Source of the DNA: Clostridia bacterium
GTDB lineage: Bacteria; Bacillota; Clostridia; Christensenellales; Aristaeellaceae
Length of the DNA stretch: 64,000 nucleotides
Assembly (NCBI GenBank): GCA_017512805.1
Contig: JAFWES010000046.1
Span: forward strand, 46,363 to 110,362
Direction: 5' to 3'
The notes beneath the pieces are model-generated. The model saw nothing but the letters and a program-made list of their open reading frames with translations. It did no database searches and was not told the origin of the DNA. Of this stretch, positions 1-9,227 are shown piece by piece (the stretch's first letter is position 1; every line of letters begins with the position of its first letter). The position numbers and the translations under genes were made by a program.

Positions 1-155
1 ATGGTCATCAGGCCGTTGCGGAAGGGCATGTTCTCCCGGTCGGAACCCCACATCGTAACGGTGACGGGCTCCTCCGCGGCGGCGCCGGCCAGGCAGGCCA
101 GCGGAAGCAGGGCGGCTGTCAGAAGCAGCGCCAGCAGACGGGACAGGTGTTTCAT
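1..155 (-). CDS. Extracellular sugar-binding protein, N-terminal part only (cut by window edge)
   Basis: Only the first 51 or so codons are inside the window. They encode a signal peptide (MKHLSRLLALLLTAALLPLA, then a small-residue cleavage region ending near GAAAEE) followed by PVTVTMWGSD, the usual first beta strand of a type 1 extracellular solute-binding protein. A GGAGG ribosome site sits 7 bases before the ATG (163-167 on the plus strand). It follows two permease genes on the same strand, so it should be the binding protein of that importer. No lipobox cysteine is evident in the visible part. A 6-bp GC stem (238-254) lies between it and the upstream permease and may favour higher expression of the binding protein. 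Confidence 0.85.
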   Translation of the reverse strand, partial: MKHLSRLLALLLTAALLPLACLAGAAAEEPVTVTMWGSDRENMPFRNGLMT

Positions 156-267
156 GTTCGTTCCTCCTTTTTCTTTCTGGTTTTCTATTTTGACCTCCGT
201 CTCCGGGAGGCCGAACCACATCGCAGACAAGCGTCCGGGCCGCGAAAGGCGGCCGCCGGCTTTCCCT

Positions 268-1155
268 TTATTCCTTCACGGATCCCACCATCACGCCCTT
301 CACAAAATACCGCTGCACGAAGGGATAGATGCACAGCATCGGCAGCATCGCCACCACGATGGTGGCGTATTTGATGCCCTCCGCCATCACGTTCTCGGTG
401 CTGCTGGCGTTTTCCACGATTTCATTCATCAGCACCACCTGCCGCAGGATGATCTGCAGCGGATACAGCTCCGGCTTGCTCAGATAAAGCACCGCGGTAA
501 AATAGCTGTTCCAGTGGGCCACGGCGTAGAACATGCCGATGGTCATCAGGCTGGCCAGGCTCAGGGGCAGCACAATCCGGAACAGCACCCCGAAATCCTT
601 GCAGCCGTCCAGCTCCGCGGCCTCCACCAGGCTCTGGGGAATCTGCAGGAAGAAGGTCCGCATCAGGATCATATTATAGGTGCTGACCGCCCCGGGCAGC
701 ACGATCGCCCAGATGGTATTCAGCAGCTTCAGCTCCTTGATCACCAGGAAGGTGGGGATCATCCCGCCGTTGAAAAACATGGTAAAGGTGCACATCAGGG
801 TGAAGAACCGCCTGCCCACCATCTTTTTCCGGCTCAGAGACCAGGCCCCGAAAACCGTCAGAATCAGGTTGATGGCCGTTCCCAGGAAGGTATAGAGCAG
901 GGTGTTCCCGTAGCTCTGCCACAGCAGCGGGTAGTTAAACACCTTCTGATAGGCCTTCACATGGGGCTCCACCGGAATGAAAACCACATCCCCCCGAAGA
1001 ATGGCCGTTTCCCCGGAAAAGGAGGCCGCGGTCACGAACACCACCGGATACAGCATGGCAAAGCTGACCAGCAGCAGGATGATCACGTTGATCACCTGAA
1101 AGACCCGCCTGCTGACCGGTTCCCGGATCCCGGAAGAACGGAGCGTTCTTTCCAT
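268..1155 (-). CDS. Carbohydrate ABC transporter permease, LplC/YtcP type
   Basis: Inner-membrane subunit of an oligosaccharide importer, 295 residues with about six hydrophobic segments. The cytoplasmic EAA loop that docks the ATPase is clear (EAAELDGCKDFGVLFRIVLP), and the C-terminus has the family ending KGVMVGSVKE. I place the start at MERTLRSSG because AAGGGGG lies 8 bases upstream; an in-frame ATG 11 codons earlier lacks a ribosome site. It lies between the partner permease and the binding protein gene. No ATPase gene is next to it, which is normal for this subgroup, where a shared MsmK-like ATPase is used. Confidence 0.93.
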   Translation of the reverse strand: MERTLRSSGIREPVSRRVFQVINVIILLLVSFAMLYPVVFVTAASFSGETAILRGDVVFIPVEPHVKAYQKVFNYPLLWQSYGNTLLYTFLGTAINLILTVFGAWSLSRKKMVGRRFFTLMCTFTMFFNGGMIPTFLVIKELKLLNTIWAIVLPGAVSTYNMILMRTFFLQIPQSLVEAAELDGCKDFGVLFRIVLPLSLASLMTIGMFYAVAHWNSYFTAVLYLSKPELYPLQIILRQVVLMNEIVENASSTENVMAEGIKYATIVVAMLPMLCIYPFVQRYFVKGVMVGSVKE

Positions 1156-1262
1156 GCGATGTTCCCCCTTTCCGCCTGCAGGCGTCATGCTTCCCGTCTC
1201 AGGCGCTTCCCGTTTCCTGTCTCAGGCCAGGCCGGCTTCTTCCCGCGGGCCTGGTCCGTTTC

Positions 1263-2183
1263 TTACCACAGGCTCGTTTCGCTGTATCGCCGGCTCATCC
1301 AGTTGGCAAATATCACCATGGCAAAGCCGATCACGCTCTGGAACATGCCCACCGCGGTGGCGTAGCTGTATTCTCCGCCCTTCAGCCCCCGGCGGTAGAC
1401 GTAGGTGCCGATCACGTCGCTGGTCTCCAGATTGGCGTTGTTCTGCAGCAGGAGGATGGTCTCGTATCCCGCGTCCATCACATGGCCCAGCCGCATAATC
1501 AGCAGCACCACGATGGTGCCCGCGATCCCGGGCAGGGTGATATGCCACATCCGCCGCAGGTAGCCGCCCCCGTCCACCATGCAGGCTTCATACAATTCCC
1601 CGTTGATCCCGCTGATGGCCGCCAGAAAGATGATGGAATTCCAGCCGATGTTTTTCCACAGGTTCATCAGGGTATAGATCGGCCGGAAGGCCTCCGGCTG
1701 GGTCATAAAATACTGCCGTTCCCCGCCCAGGGCGGCGATCAGATTGTTGATGATTCCGCTGGAGGGGGACAGAAACTGCACCACCATGCTGGCGATCACC
1801 ACGCTGGAAACGAAGTAGGGCAGATAGGTGATGGTCTGGGTGACTTTCTTGAACCGGCGGTTCTGCACCTCGTTAAGCAGGAGGGCCAGGATGATGGCCG
1901 CCGGAAAATTGAACACCAAGTCGTACAGATTGATCAGCAGCGTGTTCCGGATCAGCCGCCACAGGTATACGGAATGAAAAAACTGCAGGAAATATTTGAA
2001 CTGTACCCAGGGGCTCTTCTGAAATCCCAGGAACGCGTTGTAATCCTTGAAGGCAATGGAAAGCCCCAGCATCGGCGCATAGCGAAAGATCACATAATAA
2101 AGGAACACCGGCAAAAACATCAGATACAGATACCGAGACGCCCATATTCTCCGCCGCAGCAGCGCTACGCGGGACTTGGTCAT
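1263..2183 (-). CDS. Carbohydrate ABC transporter permease, LplB/YteP type
   Basis: Inner-membrane partner of the following permease, 306 residues. The basic N-terminus (MTKSRVALLRRR), the early hydrophobic segment with FRYAPMLGLSIAFKDYN and the EAA loop (EACMVDGGGYLRRMWHITLP) are typical of LplB. The start is set by GGAGGTGAG ending 4 bases before ATG at 2183; an upstream in-frame ATG overlaps that site and is unlikely. A terminator-like hairpin sits directly before the gene (2201-2233), so its expression may depend on read-through from the regulator gene upstream. Confidence 0.94.
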   Translation of the reverse strand: MTKSRVALLRRRIWASRYLYLMFLPVFLYYVIFRYAPMLGLSIAFKDYNAFLGFQKSPWVQFKYFLQFFHSVYLWRLIRNTLLINLYDLVFNFPAAIILALLLNEVQNRRFKKVTQTITYLPYFVSSVVIASMVVQFLSPSSGIINNLIAALGGERQYFMTQPEAFRPIYTLMNLWKNIGWNSIIFLAAISGINGELYEACMVDGGGYLRRMWHITLPGIAGTIVVLLIMRLGHVMDAGYETILLLQNNANLETSDVIGTYVYRRGLKGGEYSYATAVGMFQSVIGFAMVIFANWMSRRYSETSLW

Positions 2184-2200
2184 GGATCTCACCTCCATGG

Positions 2201-2233
2201 CATAAAAATAGCAGAACGCGCGCCGTTCTGCTA
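2201..2233 (-). terminator. Intrinsic terminator or attenuator just before the permease gene
   Basis: Read on the minus strand, a perfect 10-bp stem (arms TAGCAGAACG and CGTTCTGCTA around a 5-base loop) is followed at once by ATTTTTAT. It ends only about 11 bases before the GGAGG of the permease gene, leaving no room for a separate promoter downstream. Confidence 0.7.
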
Positions 2234-2276
2234 TCTCCGATTCCGTGAATCCGGGATCCGATCCGGTGAAAGGGGA

Positions 2277-4553
2277 TCATCCATTCCGCGAATCGATCGT
2301 CTGATTCGCCAATCGGTACTGTCCCGGCGTAATCCCCTCGGCCTTTTTGAAGGTGCGGATCAGGGTATTCTGGTTCTCCATCCCCACCCGCTGGCCGATT
2401 TCCCGCAGGGTCAGATCCGTTTCCCGCAGCAGCCTTTTGGTTTCCTCGATGCGGATATCCGTCAGATATTTCAGGAAGCTCGTATCCCCGACTTTCCGGA
2501 ACACCAGCCCGATATAGCTGGGGGACATCCCCAGCGCCTCGCCCACGCTGTCCAGGGAGATGTCCTGGGCGTATTCCCGGCGCAGGTAGGCCGTCAGCCG
2601 GGCATAGTGCTTTTCCTCCTGGCTGCTCACATCCTCGTTCATGCATTCCGCCAGCGCGGCGGCCGCCCGGCAAAGCCGGTCGGCGGCGTCCGGGGCGGCG
2701 GGCATCCGGTCCGCCCGGAAGCCGGCATCCCGCAGGATGGTTTCCAGCCGATCCTCCATGCTGGCCCGCCGGGCCGCCCGGCCCAGGGTAAACAGCAGGG
2801 CCTGGATCAGATCCGTCCGGGGCACGGCGGCCCCGTCCTCCGGGGCGCAAAGCGCCCGCACCAGCGCTGCCGCTTCCTCCCCCTTCCCGCTGAGGATCCT
2901 GTTCATCAGCTGCTGCTCCGCGTTCAGGGAATACTCCGTATCCCGATTCTCGGGAATCTCCTCCGCCAGGGCGATCTGCCGGTTCTTCTCCTCTCCCACC
3001 ATCAGCGCCCGCATGGCGTCCACCAGCGCATCCGCCGTCCGGTTCTTCTCGAAGGCGCGGCCCACGCCCATGGCGCAGGGGCAGTCCCTGAACACCCGGC
3101 TCAGGCAGTCCTGCAGGAAGGGATAGATGGATTCCGGCGCGGGATGCCGGGCGTCCAGGTTGAACAGAATCAGCACCCGTCCGTCCGCCCGGCGGGCGCA
3201 CAGCACCTTCATGGGCCCCCGGTCCTCCGCCACCGCCAGCTCCTCCACCAGGTCCGCGGTGCTCACGCCCCCCGCCCTGGCCTCCAGCCGTTCCAGATCC
3301 CGCGGCGCGCATTCCGCCACCGCGATCTGAATCCGGTCATAGGGCAGCGTGATCCCCGCCCGGGTCAGCGTTTCCTCCGCGCCGCTCTTGAGCCGGCCCT
3401 CGATCCAGTCATTGAGAACCCGGTTTTTCAGCAGCCGGCTCACCTCCCGGTTGGACAGCGCCAGCTCATGATTTTCCGCCGTGATCAGGCGGATCGCCTC
3501 ATCCAGCACCTGATACTCGTTGTTCCGTCCCTCCGGCAGGGTATCGTTGAACAGCTGCCGGACCGTTCCGATCAGCTGCTCCAGCGGCGCGTACAGCCGC
3601 CGGGAGGCGAGACTCGCCGCCAGCACGCACAGGATCATGCAGGATCCCATGATCAGCATCACCGTATTGCGCAGGCGCAGGCTGGGCCCCAGCAGCTCGC
3701 TGTAAGGAATGACCGCCATGCAGTACAGCCCTTCCGCATCGGTTTCCGCCCGCAGAATGCCGTATTCCCCGCCCTCGGTCCGGATCCGGTTCTGCGGATG
3801 CTCCGCGTACAGGCGGGTGATGTCCGCGTAGGCTTCGTTTTGCAGCCCGTGGACCGGCGCCCCGTCCCCGTCCGTCAGCATCATCTCTCCCGATTCGTTC
3901 TCCGGCAGGCAGGCCAGCAGCCGCCCAGTATTCAGATGGAAAAACGCGTAGCTCCCGCCGGCTTGGGCGTTCAGCGGCAGGCTGCTGACAAAGGCCAGCG
4001 CGTCTTCCGCCGTCAGAATCCGGCGGATGACGCATTTCCCCGCAAACCGGCACAGCGCCACCGTCCCGGGGACGGATCGGGCCCGCGTCATCCCGGCCCC
4101 GGTCACCCCCGTGATCCGCTGATAATAATCCTCCGCCCGGTAGCTGCTCTCCCCGGTGATGATGATGTCCAGCCCCTCGGCGTACAGGCCCAGATCGGCG
4201 ATGGTATTGCTGAAGGCCTTCATCTGCTGCAGCTGCTCAATGATCCCCTTTTTCCGCAGAATGTCCCGGGGCGTCTGTTCCGTCAGATGCAGATAGGACT
4301 GCACCTCGCTGTCGTTGTTCAGCTGCCAGGTGAAGGACTGGATCTGTTCCACTTCCCGGTTCACCGCGGCGCACGCGTTCCGCAGCAGGGATTCCTGCTG
4401 CTGCCAGGTGTCCCGGACCACCTGTTCCGACATCCGGTCATAGACCAGCCAGCCGGTCAAAAGCGTCGTCAGCAGCGGAAACAGCAGCAGCAAGACCCCC
4501 ATCTGCATTCGCACCCGGCCGCGGAAAACCCGCGTTCGTTTCTGTCCGTTCAT
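2277..4553 (-). CDS. Membrane-anchored AraC-family regulator (YesS-like)
   Basis: A 758-residue transcription regulator. A hydrophobic segment at about 17-40 and a second at about 285-312 enclose a sensor region of about 245 residues outside the membrane. Two AraC-type helix-turn-helix motifs occupy the last 100 residues or so (SLDSVGEALGMSPSYIGLVF and LREIGQRVGMENQNTLIRTF). Such proteins usually control neighbouring polysaccharide-uptake genes. The ATG starts right after the TAG stop of the response regulator gene, with GGAGGAAG as ribosome site, so the two are translationally linked. The ligand cannot be read from the sequence. Confidence 0.9.
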   Translation of the reverse strand: MNGQKRTRVFRGRVRMQMGVLLLLFPLLTTLLTGWLVYDRMSEQVVRDTWQQQESLLRNACAAVNREVEQIQSFTWQLNNDSEVQSYLHLTEQTPRDILRKKGIIEQLQQMKAFSNTIADLGLYAEGLDIIITGESSYRAEDYYQRITGVTGAGMTRARSVPGTVALCRFAGKCVIRRILTAEDALAFVSSLPLNAQAGGSYAFFHLNTGRLLACLPENESGEMMLTDGDGAPVHGLQNEAYADITRLYAEHPQNRIRTEGGEYGILRAETDAEGLYCMAVIPYSELLGPSLRLRNTVMLIMGSCMILCVLAASLASRRLYAPLEQLIGTVRQLFNDTLPEGRNNEYQVLDEAIRLITAENHELALSNREVSRLLKNRVLNDWIEGRLKSGAEETLTRAGITLPYDRIQIAVAECAPRDLERLEARAGGVSTADLVEELAVAEDRGPMKVLCARRADGRVLILFNLDARHPAPESIYPFLQDCLSRVFRDCPCAMGVGRAFEKNRTADALVDAMRALMVGEEKNRQIALAEEIPENRDTEYSLNAEQQLMNRILSGKGEEAAALVRALCAPEDGAAVPRTDLIQALLFTLGRAARRASMEDRLETILRDAGFRADRMPAAPDAADRLCRAAAALAECMNEDVSSQEEKHYARLTAYLRREYAQDISLDSVGEALGMSPSYIGLVFRKVGDTSFLKYLTDIRIEETKRLLRETDLTLREIGQRVGMENQNTLIRTFKKAEGITPGQYRLANQTIDSRNG

Positions 4554-5615
4554 CTATACTTCCTCCGCCCGGAAGGCGCTGGGCTTTTTTCCCGTGCTTC
4601 TCTCAAACAGCTTGCTGAAATAATTCGCGTCCGTATATCCCACACGCTCGCTGATTTCGTATACCTTCAGATCCGTCTGCCGCAGCAGCGCCTGCGCCCG
4701 CTTCATGCGCAGCTCTGTCAGGTATTTCTGATAAGTGGTGCCGGTTTTCTTCTTGAAAAGCTGGCTGAAATAGAAAGGATTGACGTAAAACCGGCCCGCG
4801 ATCTCGTTGAGGCTGATATTCCGGGCGTAATTTTCCTGAATATAGGCTTTCGCCTCGCCGATCAGATCCCGCCGGTCCTCCGCCTCCTCCCCCTCCAGAA
4901 TTTCGCCGGCTCCCCGGAGCAGGTTGAACACCCAGTTTTCCAGCTCTTCCAGGGAGTTGATGCGGGATACGCTCCGGGAGGAAAGGACATTCCGTCCCAG
5001 ATAGTTGTTCATCCGCAGGGAGGCGTAGGGATATTTCCGGGTTCCGTACAGCACCAGGTTCAGGCACAGCATCCGGATATTCTCCCGGCTCAGGTCGGCC
5101 TGGTGGCTGCGAAGGATGTCAAAGAGCCCGGAAACGCTCTTGCGCACCGCGTCCAGATTCTGCAGAACCATCCCCTCCTCCAGCTCCTGCAGCAGCTTTT
5201 CCGGAAACAGGTCCGCCATCTCCGCGAAGTCCTGCTGGGGAATCCATTTTTCGCGGATTTTTTCAATATCGGCGAAAAGCTCCTCCTCGTCAATGGGCTT
5301 GGTCAAAAAAAACTGTACGCCGTATTCCATAGCCCGTTTGGCATATTCAAAATCCGCGTACCCGGAAATCAGAATATACTCCGTCCTCGGTTCGTAGGCC
5401 TGAATGTCCCGGATCATGTCCAGCCCGCTGGCCTGGGGCATCCGGATATCCGTAATCACGATGTCCGGATGCCCTTCGATGGCCATATCAAAGCCCTCCA
5501 GCCCGTCCCGGGCTTTCCCGATGACCCGGTATTCCTGCGACCGGGCGCTCAGCATGAAGGCCAGGCCTTCAGATATTTCCGGCTCATCGTCCACAATCAG
5601 GATTCGGATCTCCAT
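4554..5615 (-). CDS. Response regulator, receiver plus AraC-type DNA-binding domain (YesN-like)
   Basis: 353 residues. An N-terminal receiver domain carries the acidic pair DD at 9-10, the phospho-acceptor Asp56 (VITDIRMP) and the late KP motif (FFLTKPIDEEEL). A C-terminal AraC domain has two helix-turn-helix motifs (SLNEIAGRFYVNPFYFSQLF and VYEISERVGYTDANYFSKLF). It is the cytoplasmic partner of the kinase encoded just upstream, whose gene it overlaps by 32 bases. GGAGGAGGG precedes the ATG. It probably activates the adjacent importer genes. It ends with TAG, showing that TAG is a normal stop in this genome. Confidence 0.95.
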   Translation of the reverse strand: MEIRILIVDDEPEISEGLAFMLSARSQEYRVIGKARDGLEGFDMAIEGHPDIVITDIRMPQASGLDMIRDIQAYEPRTEYILISGYADFEYAKRAMEYGVQFFLTKPIDEEELFADIEKIREKWIPQQDFAEMADLFPEKLLQELEEGMVLQNLDAVRKSVSGLFDILRSHQADLSRENIRMLCLNLVLYGTRKYPYASLRMNNYLGRNVLSSRSVSRINSLEELENWVFNLLRGAGEILEGEEAEDRRDLIGEAKAYIQENYARNISLNEIAGRFYVNPFYFSQLFKKKTGTTYQKYLTELRMKRAQALLRQTDLKVYEISERVGYTDANYFSKLFERSTGKKPSAFRAEEV

Positions 5616-7425
5616 TTTCTTCCCTCCTCCGCGGCTGTTCCGCGTCCGCGGCCTCCACGATGCAGATTTCGATTTCCGTCCCGGTCTCGTTGCTGTAGAT
5701 GACCTTCATATAGGACTCCGGGCCGTAGCGCAGCTGCAGCCTTTTGGCGATGTTTTCCAGCCCGATATGCTGCCGCTCCCCCTCCTCCGGCGCTGTCATG
5801 CGGATTTCCTCCCGGCGGATGGATTCCAGCCGGTCCGAAATCTGCATGAGCCGGTCCGGCTCCATGCCGGTGCCGTCGTCCGTAATCCGGAACAGGATCC
5901 GGCCGGTCTCCGGCTCCCGCCATCCGCGGATCCGGATATGCAGGGGAACGTCCGCCCCGGCCGCGCCGTGGCTCAGGCTGTTTTCCACCAGCGGCTGGAA
6001 CAGAATCACCGGGCACGGGACCTCCATCAGCTCCTCCGGCATCTCCGCCGTCAGGGTGTTCTCCGCCCGGAAGCGCAGATTCTGCAGCCGCAGAAAGGAT
6101 CGGACGTAATCCAGCTCATTCCGGACTGTATGCCGCTGGTTCACGTTTTCCAGCGTCATGCGGAACATCTTCCCCAGCAGGCTCGTCATCTCCGCCACAT
6201 CCCGATTTCCCGCCACCAGCGCCTTCATCCGGATGGACTCCAGCGTGTTGAACATCATATGGGGATTGATCTGGGTCTGCAGGGCCAGAAGCTGAGCGTC
6301 CTTTTTCTGCAGATCCTTCTGATAAACCTGATCAATCAGACGCTCGATCCGTTCCACCATCTGGTTGTACTGCCGGATCAGATCCCCGAATTCATCCTGC
6401 CCGGCCTCCCCCCGGACCCGGGGATACCGGCCGTTATCCACCTGGGCCATGGCTTCCCGCAGTCGGGCGATGGGCCGGGTGAAGGATCGGCTGAAAAACA
6501 CCGCGCAGGCCCCGGAAAGCAGCACGCAGACGTAGACGCTCAGGGCGGTCACCAGGATCAGGTCCCGCCGCAGCAGCGCCAGCGTAGCCTTCGGATAAAT
6601 GGTGTGGACAGAAACCCCCAGATCCTCCAGCACCGTCGTCTGAACCAGATACCGCTGATCCGGCATTTCAAACAGGCGGAATCCTTCCCCGTTCCGGAGG
6701 GACGGCCCCTCTTCCCCGGCGGAATCGTACAGCATCCGGTGCGCGTCGTCTTCCACCGCCAGGCGGATTCCCTGCATGTTTTCCTGCAGAAGGTCCTCGC
6801 CGCCCAGCTGCAGGATGGCGTCGCTCTCCACATCCAGCACGATCACCCCGGCGGGCTGCCGGAAGGGGCCGTACAGCTTCTGCACCGCGGAAATCACGGG
6901 GCCGTGCTGATGCCGGTTGGTATACCCGCCGTCATGCATGGGGATCAGGGTAAAGGTCTCCTCCCCTTCCACCGTCCGCCGCATCCATTCCTCATTCATC
7001 ATCGCCGCCATATCCGTATTCTCTCCGGCGGCGCCCGTCTGAAAATACCGCCCTCCCTGCAGGGCGATGCCCGCGTGCGTCAGCAGGGGCTGCATCTTAA
7101 TCAGGCGAAACAGCAGCTTGTTCACCTGCGCCCTGTATTCCGCCTGCTCGGAAACCGGTACGGTTCCCCGGGAAAGGGTGTTCAGCACATCCGAATCCAC
7201 CAGCACCGCCATCATCAGCCCCCGGCAGGATTGGACAAAGTGCTCCAGCCCGGCGGCCGCCTGGGCGTTGACGGCCTGCGCCAGCACCTCCGTCCGCCGG
7301 TCGATGCTTTTCATGGCCGCGTAGGAAACGCAAATGGCGGAAACGGAAATGGAAACAAAACAGATCGCCAGAAAAACGGCGATCATTTTTCTGGATATTT
7401 TCAGGTTTCCCGCTCTGTGCAGCAC
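5584..7425 (-). CDS. Sensor histidine kinase, YesM/LytS type
   Basis: Membrane kinase of 613 residues. A membrane segment near 12-35, an extracellular sensor domain to about 285, a second membrane segment (DLILVTALSVYVCVLLSGAC), a HAMP-like linker, then the histidine region (QINPHMMFNTLES, His at about 389) and an ATPase domain with PLVENSLSHG and DDGTGM. I choose GTG at 7425 with a G-rich site 6 bases before it. An ATG at 7446 is possible, but the predicted promoter would leave it almost leaderless. Its substrate is presumably the sugar imported by the linked transporter. Confidence 0.93.
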   Translation of the reverse strand: MLHRAGNLKISRKMIAVFLAICFVSISVSAICVSYAAMKSIDRRTEVLAQAVNAQAAAGLEHFVQSCRGLMMAVLVDSDVLNTLSRGTVPVSEQAEYRAQVNKLLFRLIKMQPLLTHAGIALQGGRYFQTGAAGENTDMAAMMNEEWMRRTVEGEETFTLIPMHDGGYTNRHQHGPVISAVQKLYGPFRQPAGVIVLDVESDAILQLGGEDLLQENMQGIRLAVEDDAHRMLYDSAGEEGPSLRNGEGFRLFEMPDQRYLVQTTVLEDLGVSVHTIYPKATLALLRRDLILVTALSVYVCVLLSGACAVFFSRSFTRPIARLREAMAQVDNGRYPRVRGEAGQDEFGDLIRQYNQMVERIERLIDQVYQKDLQKKDAQLLALQTQINPHMMFNTLESIRMKALVAGNRDVAEMTSLLGKMFRMTLENVNQRHTVRNELDYVRSFLRLQNLRFRAENTLTAEMPEELMEVPCPVILFQPLVENSLSHGAAGADVPLHIRIRGWREPETGRILFRITDDGTGMEPDRLMQISDRLESIRREEIRMTAPEEGERQHIGLENIAKRLQLRYGPESYMKVIYSNETGTEIEICIVEAADAEQPRRREENGDPNPDCGR

Positions 7426-7457
7426 CCTATTCCCCCCCTGACCCATTTTCCGGAATG

Positions 7458-7486
7458 ATTGTATTCCATTTAACCGCGGAAATCAA
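7458..7486 (-). promoter_or_regulatory. Predicted promoter of the kinase-regulator operon
   Basis: On the minus strand TTGATT (7481-7486), a 17-base spacer and TACAAT (7458-7463). Transcription would begin near 7451, which favours the GTG start of the kinase at 7425 over the ATG at 7446. Confidence 0.65.
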
Positions 7487-7492
7487 ATGGCG

Positions 7493-7537
7493 AAAAAAAC
7501 GATTCAGTCCAGCAAGCGAAGCGACTGATTCGTTACA
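7493..7537 (-). repeat. Palindromic repeat, copy 1, doubling as a terminator
   Basis: Arms CGATTCAGTC (7500-7509) and GACTGATTCG (7523-7532), one mismatch, with GTTAC just outside. On the minus strand the hairpin is followed by seven Ts (7493-7499), so here the repeat probably also ends transcription from the binding-protein gene. Related copies lie at 11252-11289, 15549-15734 and 19533-19566. Confidence 0.65.
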
Positions 7538-7540
7538 GCT

Positions 7541-7588
7541 GAAAAAGAAAAAGCGCCGCGCGGGGCGGCTTCGGCCTTCCCGCGCGGC
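7541..7588 (-). terminator. Intrinsic terminator after the binding-protein gene
   Basis: A perfect 10-bp stem (GCCGCGCGGG at 7554-7563 with CCCGCGCGGC at 7579-7588) is followed on the minus strand by CTTTTTCTTTTTC. It lies 28 bases past the stop codon of the gene at 7616-9163. Confidence 0.85.
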
Positions 7589-7615
7589 GTGACGCTCATA
7601 TGTGCTGTAAATTGC

Positions 7616-9163
7616 TTACTGCTTGCCGGCATACCATTCCCGAACCCGTTCGGTGACTTCAGTGCCGCCGATGCTGTACCAGCGGTCCACAAACTCGTCG
7701 AACTTGTCCAGGTCGTACTCGCCGGAGATGATCTTGGAAATATATTCCACATACAGGGTACGGTTCTGAATATCCTCATAGCCGTCATAGACGGAGGAGG
7801 GCATGCCGTCGGCGGCGATGATCTTCCCATCCGCCTGATTGCCGTTGAGCAGGGCCAGGGATTCGTCAATCTGCCAGCTGTTCTCTTCGGTCCGGATCGC
7901 TTCCAGCCGGCTGCTGATCACGTCCACGGTTTCAACCTGGCATCCGGGGGTCTGGAGGATCAGCAGCTCCTGAGTCGCCTTGTCTTCCGGCAGCTTCACC
8001 TTTTTGCCGTCCACCACTTCGTGATGCATGCCTTCCACGCCGTATTCCAGGTCCCGGTATTCCATGTTGTACTGGCAGTCCAGCACCCGGAACGCCGCCT
8101 TCATCAGCTGCTCGTCCTTCGCCACGTCCGCGGACACCATCTTGCCGGAGTTGCCGGTGGGCTTGACGGTGATGAAGCCTTCATAGCCTTCCGCGCTGAT
8201 CTGGGGCAGGTTGGCCACCTGGGCCTTGACGGCGCCGCCGGTGAAATCATAGATGCCCTGCAGCCGCTGATAGGCCACCCACGGAATATGATAGTACACG
8301 CCGATCCGGTTGCTGTCGAATTTCCCGGACCAGTCGCCGGCGGAGTTCAGCAGCGTTTCGGGATCCAGCAGGCCTTCCTTGTACAGGTCGGACACGAATT
8401 TCAGCGCTTCCTTCATGTTGGGGGTCACGGCAGAATAGGTGATCTGTCCATCATACACATCCCATTCCGGATAGCCTTCGTACATGGCCACGCCGTACAT
8501 GGCAAACAGATAGTCCATCCAGCGGGCTTCCATCCGGCCGCCGGTGGGGATTTCGTCCGCGGCGCCGTTTCCGTTCAGGTCATTTTCCTTGAAGGCGCGC
8601 AGCACGTCCACAAACTCTTCCTGGGTTTTTGGCATTTCCTTGCCCACGGCTTCCAGCCAGTCCGTACGGATGTACGCGCCGTGCCGGGTGAAGGTGGTCA
8701 CGTCCGGAATGGTCCAGATCCGACCCTGGCCGGTGGGATCGTTGGCCTTGACGGTTTCCCATACGGAGGCGGGAATCGCTTCCCACACATGGGGCATGTA
8801 TTCCGGCAGATAGTCGGTCAGATCCAGGGCGACCCCGTCGAGAATCATGCTGTTCTCGATGCCGTTGTTGTAGATGAAAATGTCGGGCATGTCATTGGCC
8901 GCCACCCGCAGCGCCAGCTGCTCCCGGTAAGTCTGGCCGCCGTTCCAGTCCACGTAGGGCATGTACACGCCCACGCCGATGGTTTCCTTCGTCAGGTTGT
9001 AGTAGGCGCCGCCGACTTCCGCCGGCAGGAATCCCTCGTTGGTGAACCAGTACTCGATATCCGGATAGGTTTCCGCGCTTTCCGCGGCGGCGATGCTCAT
9101 GCCGGCGGTCATCATGACCAGCGCCAGCAGCAGGCCCAGGATACGGGAGGACAGTTTCTTCAT
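7616..9163 (-). CDS. Extracellular oligosaccharide-binding protein (LplA/YtcQ-like)
   Basis: 515 residues with a signal peptide (MKKLSSRILGLLLALVMMTA, cleavage near AAAESAE) and no lipobox cysteine, so it is either released or held by an unrecognised means. The mature part has solute-binding features such as DIEYWFTNEGFLP and the family segment TDWLEAVGKEMPKTQEEFVD. GAAGGAG lies 6 bases before ATG at 9163. Two permease genes precede it on the same strand. A short hairpin (9195-9212) upstream of its ribosome site could protect or separate its message. The sugar is unknown. Confidence 0.92.
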   Translation of the reverse strand: MKKLSSRILGLLLALVMMTAGMSIAAAESAETYPDIEYWFTNEGFLPAEVGGAYYNLTKETIGVGVYMPYVDWNGGQTYREQLALRVAANDMPDIFIYNNGIENSMILDGVALDLTDYLPEYMPHVWEAIPASVWETVKANDPTGQGRIWTIPDVTTFTRHGAYIRTDWLEAVGKEMPKTQEEFVDVLRAFKENDLNGNGAADEIPTGGRMEARWMDYLFAMYGVAMYEGYPEWDVYDGQITYSAVTPNMKEALKFVSDLYKEGLLDPETLLNSAGDWSGKFDSNRIGVYYHIPWVAYQRLQGIYDFTGGAVKAQVANLPQISAEGYEGFITVKPTGNSGKMVSADVAKDEQLMKAAFRVLDCQYNMEYRDLEYGVEGMHHEVVDGKKVKLPEDKATQELLILQTPGCQVETVDVISSRLEAIRTEENSWQIDESLALLNGNQADGKIIAADGMPSSVYDGYEDIQNRTLYVEYISKIISGEYDLDKFDEFVDRWYSIGGTEVTERVREWYAGKQ

Positions 9164-9227
9164 GGTTTCTCCTTCTTTCGTTTGTATTATTTTTCTTCCC
9201 GCTTCCGGGAAGGAAAAATCGTTCGGC

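Noticed and set aside
1482-5702. 1406-codon plus-strand open frame
   Set aside because: Antisense shadow of the regulator and permease genes in G+C-rich DNA; the composition (His, Gln, Pro, Arg) and absence of motifs show it is not coding.
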